Source of the DNA: F1-120-MAGs118 sp013360535
GTDB taxonomy: Bacteria > Planctomycetota > UBA1135 > GCA-002686595
DNA: 18,722 nucleotides
Reading direction: 5' to 3'
Assembly (NCBI GenBank): GCA_026647215.1
Contig: JAPKHC010000056.1
Location: 1 to 18,722 of the forward strand
In this document: piece after piece, positions 9,391 through 17,381 of the stretch
How positions within the stretch are numbered: the first letter of the stretch is position 1
How the letters are laid out: each line of letters starts with the position of its first letter
The notes under the pieces: model-generated
Seen by the model: only the letters and a program-made list of their open reading frames with translations
Databases searched by the model: none
What the model was told of the DNA's origin: nothing
Program-made: the position numbers and the translations under genes

Positions 9391-11934
9391 TCAGCGCGTG
9401 CCGATCGTGAACGAGAACGTCTGGCGCACGTCGCCGTCCTCGGTCTGGAGCGGATAGCCGAAGTTGAGCGTGATCGGCATCGGGTACGCGAGTCCGAGCG
9501 TGAAACCCAGCGAGGTGCGCAGCTCGCCGAAATCGAGACTCCACGACTCCGGGTCGAGCAGGCCGTAGTCGAAGAAGATGCCGCCGCGCAGCACCTCGAG
9601 CTTCTTGTACGTGCCCGGCTGGGTCGTCGCGTGGATCGGATAGAACCACTCGAACGTGCCGTAGAGCTGCGTCTCGCCGCCGAGCGGATAGCGCGAGAAC
9701 GGGTCGACCGGGCCGACGCCGCGGAAGCGGAAGCCGCGCAGCGACTTGGTGCCGCCGAGGTAGTAGCGCTCGGAGTACGGGGTCGACGCGGTGTCGCCGT
9801 AGGGCTGCTGCGCGCCGATGTTGGCCTCGATGTGGAACACGGTCTGGGTGCCGTCCTCCTTGACGAAGGTCGGCACGTACAGGTCGCCGGAGATGTCGAC
9901 GCTCGTCAGGTCGATGTCGCTGTCGAGGTACTTCGAGTACAGCACCGTGCTCGCGTTGAACGTGTAGCCGTCGTGCGGGATGTACGGGTTGTCGACCCTG
10001 CGCGCCGAGATGTCGAAGGTCGCTCCCGTCAGGCGCAGGGCTCCGTTCTGGTCCTGGAAGTCGAGCGCGGGCGGCACGCCGGAGTCGTCGAGGTCCGAGA
10101 CGTCGACGCCCGTCGTCACCAGTCCGGCCCAGGCGCGCATGTCGAAGCCGAAGCGCCGGCCGAGGCGCATCTTGAAGAGCGAGCGGCGCTCGTTGTGGGT
10201 GCGGTAGATGCGCAGGCGCCGCGAGAACTCGATGTCGAAGCCGATCGGGTTCAGGTGCGAGCCGAAGATGTCGGGCTCGAGGAAGCGCGCGCGGTACTCG
10301 CTGACCAGCGTGCCGGGCGTGGCGTAGAGCTCGAGCAGCTGGCCCGCGCCGTGCAGCGCTTCCTTGCGCCAGACCTCCGACAGCATCCCGCTCCAGCTGT
10401 CGGGGGTGTCGCTCAGGTCGAAGTTCTTCATCGTCAGCGACACCTGCGCGAAGGCGCCGTTGTCGGTGCCGACGCCGCCGGCGAGGTTGACGTCGATCAC
10501 GCGGCCCTCCTCGACGATGTACTCGAGGTCGACCTCGCCGCCGGAGTCCTGCGCGGGCACGAAGCGGAAGGTCGGGTCGCGGTGCTTGAGCTGGTTGTAC
10601 TGGTCGGAGAAGTACTGCGTCGAGATGATGCGGCCGAGCGAGCGCTCGATCTCCTTCAGGTCGGCACGCTGGCCCTCGAACACCGAGACCTCGCGGCGAA
10701 TCACGGCGTCGCGCGTGTGCTGGTTGCCGTTGACGAGGATCTCGCGGATCTTGATCTCGCGGCCCTGCACCAGGCGGTAGGTGACCGCGACCGTGTGCGT
10801 CTCGACGTCGAACACGAGGTCGGGGTTCTCGAAGCTCCACGCGAGCCGCCTGGGCAGCGTCGGGTGCGCGATGCGGCCGTCCTGCCCGTAGCGCGTCCGC
10901 AGCGCGGCGATGTCCTTCTCGCGCGCGACGCGCTCGTAGACCTCGCCGGGCTCGAGCGTGCACAGCGCGAGCAGCTCCTCCTCGGGATAGAGCAGCTGCG
11001 TCGGCACGAGCTCGTTGTTGCCGCGCTCGTCGGGCTGCGCCCACTCGACCGCCTCGATCGTGAGCGATTTCACGCGGTAGCGCTCGCCCTCGTCGATGCG
11101 GATGAAGATCTTGACCTTCGAGCGGTCCTCGTTGAACTCGTAGTGGTCGAGCTCGACCACCGCGTCGTACCAGCCGCGATCGCGGTACACGTTGCGCATC
11201 GCGAGCAGGTCGGCCTCGAGCACCTCCTCGTCGAACTTCTCGCCCAGCCAGTTGAACAGGCCCGGCCCCTCGAGCTTGCGGCCCGAGAGCGCGCCGAGGC
11301 CGTCCTCGAAGAAGAACAGGAAGCTCGTGTCGGGCATCGACTCGTTGCCCGTGATGCGCACGTCCTCGACGCGCACCTTGCGGCCCTCGCGGATCTCGAA
11401 GATCACGTCGGGCACGACGCCGTCGCCCTCGCGCGTCAGGACGCTCACTTCCGCGAAGTAGAAACCCTCGCGGCGGTAGTTCTCGAGCAGGCGCTGGCGC
11501 ACGCGCCCGGCCTGGTGCAGGTAGAGCTCGCTCTTCTCCTCGAGCAAGGCCCACTTGCGCAGCGTCTTCTCGTCGACGCCGTCGTTGCCGATGAAGCGCG
11601 GCTCGCGGTCGACCGCCATCTCCTCGACGGTGATGATCAGCTCGATCCCGCCCGGCACGTCGCGGCGCGCCGAGCTCCCGCGCACGTGGAACGAGACCCA
11701 CAGGCGCCGCAGGCCGTTGTCGAGCGCGATCGGATCGAACGGCTGGCCGACGCGCTGGCCGAGCACGCCGATGATCTGCGCCTCGGTGTAGCGCCGCTCG
11801 CCCTCGACCACGATGCCCTGCACACGCGGCAGTTGCGGCTGGGGCGCGGCTTCCTGCGCACGCGCTCCCCCCAGCACCGCGAGCGCGGCGACGGGCACGA
11901 GCATCAGGCGCAGGAAGTTGCGGCCGCGTTCCAA
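9391..11934 (-). CDS. bamA: Outer membrane protein assembly factor BamA
   Basis: BamA is the Omp85-family core of the machine that folds proteins into the outer membrane. The 847 residues start with a signal peptide (basic n-region with Arg3, Arg5 and Arg9, hydrophobic core, cleavage after ARA at residue 26). About five POTRA domains follow (roughly 36-105, 108-185, 186-283, 285-392, 394-478), then a 16-strand barrel (about 485-847). SLRGFRFRG (731-739) is the conserved loop 6 VRGF-type motif. The chain ends in FSFTIGTR rather than in an aromatic residue. I chose the TTG at 11934: AGGA lies 5 nt before it inside the dnaB stop region, and it gives a complete signal peptide. A start at the ATG of 11904 would lose the charged n-region. 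It follows dnaB by 7 nt. The skp (ompH) gene often found between bamA and lpxD is absent. Confidence 0.95.
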   Translation of the reverse strand: MERGRNFLRLMLVPVAALAVLGGARAQEAAPQPQLPRVQGIVVEGERRYTEAQIIGVLGQRVGQPFDPIALDNGLRRLWVSFHVRGSSARRDVPGGIELIITVEEMAVDREPRFIGNDGVDEKTLRKWALLEEKSELYLHQAGRVRQRLLENYRREGFYFAEVSVLTREGDGVVPDVIFEIREGRKVRVEDVRITGNESMPDTSFLFFFEDGLGALSGRKLEGPGLFNWLGEKFDEEVLEADLLAMRNVYRDRGWYDAVVELDHYEFNEDRSKVKIFIRIDEGERYRVKSLTIEAVEWAQPDERGNNELVPTQLLYPEEELLALCTLEPGEVYERVAREKDIAALRTRYGQDGRIAHPTLPRRLAWSFENPDLVFDVETHTVAVTYRLVQGREIKIREILVNGNQHTRDAVIRREVSVFEGQRADLKEIERSLGRIISTQYFSDQYNQLKHRDPTFRFVPAQDSGGEVDLEYIVEEGRVIDVNLAGGVGTDNGAFAQVSLTMKNFDLSDTPDSWSGMLSEVWRKEALHGAGQLLELYATPGTLVSEYRARFLEPDIFGSHLNPIGFDIEFSRRLRIYRTHNERRSLFKMRLGRRFGFDMRAWAGLVTTGVDVSDLDDSGVPPALDFQDQNGALRLTGATFDISARRVDNPYIPHDGYTFNASTVLYSKYLDSDIDLTSVDISGDLYVPTFVKEDGTQTVFHIEANIGAQQPYGDTASTPYSERYYLGGTKSLRGFRFRGVGPVDPFSRYPLGGETQLYGTFEWFYPIHATTQPGTYKKLEVLRGGIFFDYGLLDPESWSLDFGELRTSLGFTLGLAYPMPITLNFGYPLQTEDGDVRQTFSFTIGTR

Positions 11935-11941
11935 TCGGATC

Positions 11942-13372
<1,431 letters not shown>

Positions 13373-13504
13373 CCTCCGCTCGCTCCCTGCGCGCCTCGCT
13401 CGATCGAGCCCGCGGCGCGCGGCGCAGAGGATACCGAGCGCGAGCCGACTTGGGCGTGCCCCATTCACGGTCCAGTGCGCGTTCCGCGCGGCCGCGCACA
13501 AGGC

Positions 13505-13543
13505 GTCGGGCCCGGCTCGCGACATGCGCGAGCCGGGCCCGAC
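13505..13543 (-). terminator. 17-bp perfect-stem hairpin after rplI
   Basis: Positions 13505-13521 pair perfectly with 13527-13543, leaving a 5-nt loop (acatg). It begins 27 nt downstream of the rplI stop and is about 130 nt upstream of dnaB. There is no T-run after it on the minus strand (the bases read GCCTTGTG), so it is not a classical intrinsic terminator. It may still stop or pause polymerase, or protect the 3' end of the ribosomal protein mRNA. Confidence 0.6.
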
Positions 13544-13570
13544 CGGAGGGGGCCAGCGAGAAGCTTCTCT

Positions 13571-14026
13571 CTAGGCTTCCGCGTTGACGTTGACCGTGAT
13601 CTCGGCGAAGCGCTCGCCGTGCACGTGGATCTTGATCACGTGCGCGCCGACGGTCTTGATCGGGGCATCCATGCGGATGTCCTTCTCGGCGATGCCGTGG
13701 CCGGCCTTGACGAGCAGCTCGGAGACCTGCGCGGCGTTGACCGAACCGAACAGGTGGCCCTGCTCGTCGGCCTTGGCAGTCGTGGCGACCACGACGCCGG
13801 TGATCTTGGCGACGCGCGCCTCGATCTCCTCGTCACGCTTCTTCTCCTCGACGTCGAGGCGGGCGCGCTTGCGCGCCATCAGCTTCTTGTTGTCCGGAGT
13901 CGCCTCGGCGGCGAGTCCGTTGGGGAACAGGAAGTTGCGGGCGTAGCCGGGGCGGACGCGCACGACGTCGCCGCACTTCCCGAGGTGCTGCACGTGTTCG
14001 CGCAGCAGGATTTCGATGTTCGCCAT
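13571..14026 (-). CDS. rplI: 50S ribosomal protein L9
   Basis: L9 binds 23S rRNA near the L1 stalk and helps keep the reading frame. The 151-residue protein has the N-terminal rRNA-binding domain (LLREHVQHLGKCGDVVRV followed by PGYARNFLFP, within residues 7-36), the long connecting helix rich in Lys/Arg/Glu (about 45-75), and the C-terminal domain (about 78-149, with LFGSV and IKTVG). Length is normal. AAGGAG lies 11 nt before the ATG, one of the clearest ribosome sites in the window. It follows rpsR by 18 nt and ends the pth-rpsF-rpsR-rplI cluster. Confidence 0.97.
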   Translation of the reverse strand: MANIEILLREHVQHLGKCGDVVRVRPGYARNFLFPNGLAAEATPDNKKLMARKRARLDVEEKKRDEEIEARVAKITGVVVATTAKADEQGHLFGSVNAAQVSELLVKAGHGIAEKDIRMDAPIKTVGAHVIKIHVHGERFAEITVNVNAEA

Positions 14027-14044
14027 GGGATCAAAGGCTCCTTG

Positions 14045-14263
14045 CTACTGGACGAAGGGCATCAGGCCCATGTGACGCGCGCGCTTGATCGCCTGCTTCA
14101 GCTCACGCTGGCACTGCGTGCAGAACCCGCTGCGCTTGCGCGAGAGGATCTGCGCCTGCGGCGTCAGGAACTTCATCAGGTACGCGACTTCCTTGTAATC
14201 GATCTGCGGGTCGTCGCAGTTGCGGCTCGCGATCGGGGGACTCGGCTTGCGGCTCTCGGCCAT
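14045..14263 (-). CDS. rpsR: 30S ribosomal protein S18
   Basis: S18 sits on the platform of the small subunit as a partner of S6, which explains its place directly after rpsF. The 72-residue protein contains IDYKEVAYLMKFLT (21-34), ILSRKRSGFC (39-48) and the C-terminal block AIKRARHMGLMPFV (58-71), all standard. Cys16, Cys48 and Cys51 suggest a remnant or variant of the zinc-binding form of S18, which normally uses four ligands. The start is 3 nt after the rpsF stop, and GGAGGAG lies 9 nt upstream inside the end of rpsF, so the two are probably translationally coupled. Confidence 0.96.
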   Translation of the reverse strand: MAESRKPSPPIASRNCDDPQIDYKEVAYLMKFLTPQAQILSRKRSGFCTQCQRELKQAIKRARHMGLMPFVQ

Positions 14264-14266
14264 GGA

Positions 14267-14788
14267 TCAGATCTCCTCCGCGGCAGCGGCTTCGATGGTT
14301 TCGGCGGCATCGCCTTCGCCCTCGCCCTCGCCACCGTCGACGGGGGCCTGGTTGCGGCGGGAAGGCTCCTGGATCGGGCGGTCGGCGAGGTCGCCGAACA
14401 CCGCGCGTTCGTAGCTGACGGACTCTTCCGTCGGCGGGGTCGGGACGACGTAGCCCTCGGCGCCTTCTTCGGCGGCCTTCTCGAGCTCACCCGCGGGCAC
14501 CGCGTCGACGCGCAGCATCAGGTAGCGCAGCACGCGCTCGTCGAGCTCGAAGTCGCGGCGCATGCCGTTGAGGGCCGGCCCGTCGACCTCGAAGTAGGCG
14601 AGCAGGTAGGTGGCGCGCGTGCGGCCACGGATCGTGTAGGCGAGCTTGCGCTCGTCCCAGCGCCGGGCGCAGAGCACCTTGGCGCCGTTCTTCGCGAGCA
14701 GGTCGGTCACCATGGCCTTCGCCTGGCGCCAGTCGGCCCGCACCACCTGGTTGTCCAGGAGGAACATTCCTTCGTACGTGTTGGTCAA
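14267..14788 (-). CDS. rpsF: 30S ribosomal protein S6 with long acidic C-terminal tail
   Basis: S6 binds the central domain of 16S rRNA together with S18. Residues 1 to about 97 are the conserved fold: TYEGMFLLD (4-12), RRWDERKLAYTIRGRTRATYLLAYFEV (42-68) and LDERVLRYLMLRVD (82-95). Residues 98-173 are an extra tail rich in Glu, Ala and Gly, ending in a run such as EGEGEGD and EAAAAEE, so the protein is much longer than the usual 95-135 residues. The TTG start at 14788 is chosen because it includes the first beta strand; the ATG at codon 8 would remove it. Only a weak GAGAG lies 8 nt upstream. The ssb gene commonly found between rpsF and rpsR is missing here. Confidence 0.95.
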   Translation of the reverse strand: MTNTYEGMFLLDNQVVRADWRQAKAMVTDLLAKNGAKVLCARRWDERKLAYTIRGRTRATYLLAYFEVDGPALNGMRRDFELDERVLRYLMLRVDAVPAGELEKAAEEGAEGYVVPTPPTEESVSYERAVFGDLADRPIQEPSRRNQAPVDGGEGEGEGDAAETIEAAAAEEI

Positions 14789-14831
14789 GATCGGATCTCT
14801 CTTTCGGTCTGTCGGTGCGGGCGCGCAGGGG

Positions 14832-15440
14832 TCAGGTTTCCTGCGTCCCCAGGTCTTTCCAGCGGCTGTGGAACCGCGTCATGACGCTGGGCAGGTCGCC
14901 GGTGTCGAGCCATGCGTCGAGCGCATCGGCCGCGTGGGCGACCGTGATCTCGGCGTCGGTTCTCGCTGCACCTTCGAGCTGCGTCAGCACGTGACGCGCC
15001 GCGTCGGTTCTCGGCCTGCCGATTCCGATCCGTAGCCGCGGAAAGGTATCGAGCCCGAGCGATTCGGACATGGAACGCACCCCGTTGTGCCCGCCCGTCC
15101 CTCCATGAGGGCGAAGTCGCAGGGCTCCCGGCGGCAGGTCGAGGTCGTCGTAGACGACGAGGATCTGCTCCGGAGGCACCGCGAGCGCGCGGGCCAGCGG
15201 GGCGATCGCGACACCGGAGCGGTTCATGTACGTCACGGGCTTCACGAGCAGCGCGTCGCGACGGGTGTCGCGCGCGATCCTCGCGGGCAGGGACGCGAAC
15301 TGCGGGCCGAGTGCCGCGGGGGTTTCAAAGATCAGCCGGTGGCGACGTGCGAGCTCGTCGAGCGCGTGGAACCCGAGGTTGTGCGGGGTCCACTCGTATT
15401 CCGGTCCGGGGTTGCCGAGGCCGACGACGAGCCGTGTCAC
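14832..15440 (-). CDS. pth: Peptidyl-tRNA hydrolase
   Basis: Pth frees tRNAs from peptidyl-tRNAs that drop off ribosomes. The 202-residue protein starts VTRLVVGLGNPGPEY with a GTG codon. All active-site residues are in place: Asn10, His20 in WTPHN, Asn73 in YMNRSG, Asp98 in VVYDDLDLPPG and Asn119 in GGTGGHNG. Length is close to the family norm. It is the first gene after the hairpin-rich gap and 43 nt before rpsF; the cluster rplY-pth-rpsF is a common bacterial arrangement. A candidate promoter (15501-15528) would give a leader of roughly 55 nt. Confidence 0.97.
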   Translation of the reverse strand: MTRLVVGLGNPGPEYEWTPHNLGFHALDELARRHRLIFETPAALGPQFASLPARIARDTRRDALLVKPVTYMNRSGVAIAPLARALAVPPEQILVVYDDLDLPPGALRLRPHGGTGGHNGVRSMSESLGLDTFPRLRIGIGRPRTDAARHVLTQLEGAARTDAEITVAHAADALDAWLDTGDLPSVMTRFHSRWKDLGTQET

Positions 15441-15500
15441 GTTGCGTACCAGCTTCCCGCGCGAGCTCCGGCGGGTGCCAGAGGAGCGCGAGGGGGAGAG

Positions 15501-15528
15501 ATTGTAGGGACGGCCACGCGGAGCGCAA
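15501..15528 (-). promoter_or_regulatory. Sigma70-like promoter candidate for pth-rpsF-rpsR-rplI
   Basis: On the minus strand TTGCGC (15528-15523) is followed after 16 nt by TACAAT (15506-15501), a five-of-six match to the -10 consensus. The -35 matches only TTG. It lies directly downstream of the 17-bp-stem hairpin and about 60 nt before the GTG of pth, the expected place for a promoter after an upstream transcription stop. Confidence 0.45.
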
Positions 15529-15533
15529 GGACG

Positions 15534-15570
15534 CGGGCGCCGCCCGCAGGTGTCCTGCGGGCGGCGCCCG
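15534..15570 (-). terminator. 17-bp perfect-stem GC-rich hairpin
   Basis: Positions 15534-15550 pair perfectly with 15554-15570 around a 3-nt loop (tgt). The stem is almost all G and C and should be extremely stable. No T-run follows on either strand. It lies about 180 nt after the rplY stop and immediately before the candidate pth promoter, so it may act as a second transcription block or mRNA 3'-end stabiliser. Confidence 0.5.
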
Positions 15571-15621
15571 GTGGGGTCGGAACGGCAGCGATCAGGCCCG
15601 CAGCCTGCCGGCGGCGTGGAC

Positions 15622-15641
15622 GGGGCCTCCGCGGAGGCCCC
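15622..15641. repeat. 20-bp perfect palindrome
   Basis: A perfect palindrome with the centre ccgcgg and outer arms ggggcct / aggcccc. As RNA it would form an 8-bp stem with a 4-nt loop; as DNA it could be bound by a symmetric protein. It is one of several inverted repeats in the rplY-pth gap. Confidence 0.5.
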
Positions 15642-15647
15642 CCACCG

Positions 15648-15675
15648 GGGTCAGAGACCCTGAAGAACTTCAGGG
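15648..15675. repeat. Two overlapping, mutually exclusive small stems
   Basis: gggtc (15648-15652) can pair with gaccc (15656-15660), and ccctgaa (15658-15664) can pair with ttcaggg (15669-15675). Both use bases 15658-15660, so only one can form at a time. This is the geometry of an attenuator-like switch, but the stems are short and no regulatory partner is seen. Confidence 0.35.
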
Positions 15676-15717
15676 GCGCGCCGTCCGGCGCCGCAAGGCG
15701 ACGGCGCAACAAGCATC

Positions 15718-15745
15718 CTGGGAGCTCGGTTTCCCGAGCTCCCAG
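15718..15745 (-). terminator. Terminator hairpin after rplY
   Basis: A perfect 12-bp stem (15718-15729 with 15734-15745) has a 4-nt loop that reads GAAA on the transcribed strand, a stable GNRA tetraloop. It begins 6 nt after the rplY stop. On the minus strand the bases after it are GATGCTTGTTG, a weak T-rich stretch. This is the most terminator-like structure in the window and marks the end of glmU-prs-rplY. Confidence 0.7.
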
Positions 15746-15751
15746 CGCGCG

Positions 15752-16423
15752 CTACTTCTTCTTGTCGTCCTTCTTGGCGTCCGCAGCCGGGGCCGCAGCC
15801 GCGCCGGCGGCCGGGGCCGCAGCGGCCGTCGTGCTCGCCGCATCGGGAGCCGCGGGGGTCTCGATGACCTCGATCTTGATCTCGCTGATGCGGGCGACCG
15901 TGATGGCGCCCGGGGTCACCAGCTCGACGTTGTCGGGGAGCTTGATCTGGCCCGCGGTCACGCTCGTGCCCGGCTCGAGGTCGGCCACCGACACTTCGAG
16001 CTCGTCGGGGATCTCGGTCGGCAGCGCCAGCACCTTGACGTGCGTGATGAGCTGGTTGAGCACGCCCTTGGGGTGCCCGACGAAGTGCAGGTCGACCTCG
16101 ACCTCGGTCTTCTTCTTCAGGTCGACGCGGCGGAACTCGACATGCAGGATCTGGTCGCCGAACGTGTCCCAGTCGATGTGGCGCACGATCGCGGCTTCCT
16201 TCTTGCCCGCGAAGTCCAGCTCGAACACGTGCTGGTGGCGGCGACGGGCCGCGAGGAACTCGACCGAGTCGATCGAGAAGTCGACGTGCGCCGCCTCCTT
16301 GGTCCACTCGAGCGAGGACGGGATGCGTCCGAGGGAACGCAGCGCGGAGGCGGTGCGCGAACCGAGCTTCTTGCGCGGCTCGGACTGGAGGACGGCGGTC
16401 TTGGAGGTCTGGGTCTGCTTCAT
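15752..16423 (-). CDS. rplY: 50S ribosomal protein L25/general stress protein Ctc
   Basis: L25 of the long Ctc/TL5 type binds 5S rRNA. The 223 residues comprise the N-terminal 5S-binding domain (about 1-95), with KLGSRTASALRSLGRIP (19-35) as the conserved block, and the beta-rich C-terminal domain (about 96-188, with HVEFRRVDLKKKTEVEV and AITVARIS). A low-complexity Ala/Pro tail ends in KKDDKKK (189-223). The usual P-x-v-v-Y-G segment after the first block reads PSSLEW here, a departure from the family. The ATG overlaps the prs stop (ATGA) and has GAGGA 6 nt upstream. The cluster prs-rplY-pth is widespread in bacteria. Confidence 0.95.
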   Translation of the reverse strand: MKQTQTSKTAVLQSEPRKKLGSRTASALRSLGRIPSSLEWTKEAAHVDFSIDSVEFLAARRRHQHVFELDFAGKKEAAIVRHIDWDTFGDQILHVEFRRVDLKKKTEVEVDLHFVGHPKGVLNQLITHVKVLALPTEIPDELEVSVADLEPGTSVTAGQIKLPDNVELVTPGAITVARISEIKIEVIETPAAPDAASTTAAAAPAAGAAAAPAADAKKDDKKK

Positions 16424-17373
16424 TGGAGTTCCTCGAAAAGCGAGCTTACCGACTCGCTGCGGTGGATGTTGCGGATCGCGCGGGCGAGCAGGCCCGCGAC
16501 GCTGACGACTTCGAGCGCGCGCGGGCTGTCCCCACGGCGCGGGATGGTGTCCGTGACCAGGATCTTGTCCGCCGGGCAGGCGTCGAGGCGCTGCACGGCA
16601 GGTCCGCAGAACACGGCGTGCGAGGCGGCGAGCACGATCTGCCTGGCGCCGTGGCGGCGCGTGATCGCGGCCGCCTCCGAGATCGAGCCGCCGGTCGAGA
16701 TCATGTCGTCGACGATGATCACGTTGCGCCCCTCGACGTTGCCGATCACGTGCTCGACGGCGATTTCCGAGCCGGAAATGCGGCGCTTGTCGACGATCGC
16801 GAGGTCGGCGCCGATGGCCTTGGCCCACGAGCGCGCCATCTTGACGCCGCCGACGTCGGGCGTGACCACGACCGGGTTCTCGATGCCCAGGCGCTTCACC
16901 GCGTTCATCAGCACGGGTTTGGCGTAGAGGTGGTCGACCGGGATGTCGAAGAAGCCCTGGATCTGGGCCGCGTGCATGTCCATCGTCAGCAGGCGGTCGG
17001 CCCCGACGCTGGTGAGCGTGTTCGCGACGACCTTGGCGCTGATCGGCACGCGCCCCTCGTCCTTGCGGTCCTTCCGCGCGTAGCCGTAGTACGGCATCAC
17101 GACCGTCACGCGGCCGGCGCTCGCGCGGCGCAGCGTGTCGATGATGAGCAGGAGCTCGATCCAGTTCTCGTTGACCGGCGGGCAGGTCGGCTGGATGACG
17201 AACACGTCGCCGCCGCGGATGTCGTCGTAGACCTTGATGTCGATCTCGCCGTCGGGGAAGCGCCCGATGTGGGCGTTGGCGATGCCGATCCCCAGCTCGG
17301 CGGAGATCGCCTGAGCGAGGTCGCGGTGCGCGGTGCCCGACATCAGCACGAGCCGGTCGTTGGTGTAACCCAT
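16420..17373 (-). CDS. prs: Ribose-phosphate pyrophosphokinase
   Basis: Prs makes PRPP from ribose 5-phosphate and ATP for purine, pyrimidine, His, Trp and NAD synthesis. The 317-residue protein matches the class I enzyme length. Visible motifs are GRFPDGEIDIKV (37-48), the flexible loop YYGYARKDRK (95-104), the metal-binding MDMH (131-134) and the PRPP loop VDDMISTGGS (221-230). Lys196 in VDKRR is the expected catalytic lysine region. I start at the ATG of 17373, which gives the normal N-terminus; the open frame extends far upstream across glmU only because the DNA is GC-rich. It begins 8 nt after the glmU stop and ends in an ATGA overlap with rplY. Confidence 0.97.
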   Translation of the reverse strand: MGYTNDRLVLMSGTAHRDLAQAISAELGIGIANAHIGRFPDGEIDIKVYDDIRGGDVFVIQPTCPPVNENWIELLLIIDTLRRASAGRVTVVMPYYGYARKDRKDEGRVPISAKVVANTLTSVGADRLLTMDMHAAQIQGFFDIPVDHLYAKPVLMNAVKRLGIENPVVVTPDVGGVKMARSWAKAIGADLAIVDKRRISGSEIAVEHVIGNVEGRNVIIVDDMISTGGSISEAAAITRRHGARQIVLAASHAVFCGPAVQRLDACPADKILVTDTIPRRGDSPRALEVVSVAGLLARAIRNIHRSESVSSLFEELQ

Positions 17374-17381
17374 GGCTTCGT

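Larger units (their letters stand above)
15441..15751. other. Hairpin-dense 311-bp gap between rplY and pth
   Basis: No convincing gene is present; a 91-codon TTG-start frame on the minus strand (15712-15437) is proline/arginine-rich and overlaps the pth start. The gap holds, from the rplY side, a terminator hairpin (15718-15745), a GC-rich imperfect repeat (about 15680-15705), alternative stems at 15648-15675, a 20-bp palindrome (15622-15641), a 17-bp-stem hairpin (15534-15570) and a promoter candidate (15501-15528). Confidence 0.7.

Noticed and set aside
13373..13525. N-terminal extension of DnaB by 51 codons
   Set aside because: The extra residues are Arg/Ala-rich and unlike DnaB, the upstream ATG lies in the loop of the rplI-end hairpin, and the protein from 13372 already has the normal N-terminus and length.
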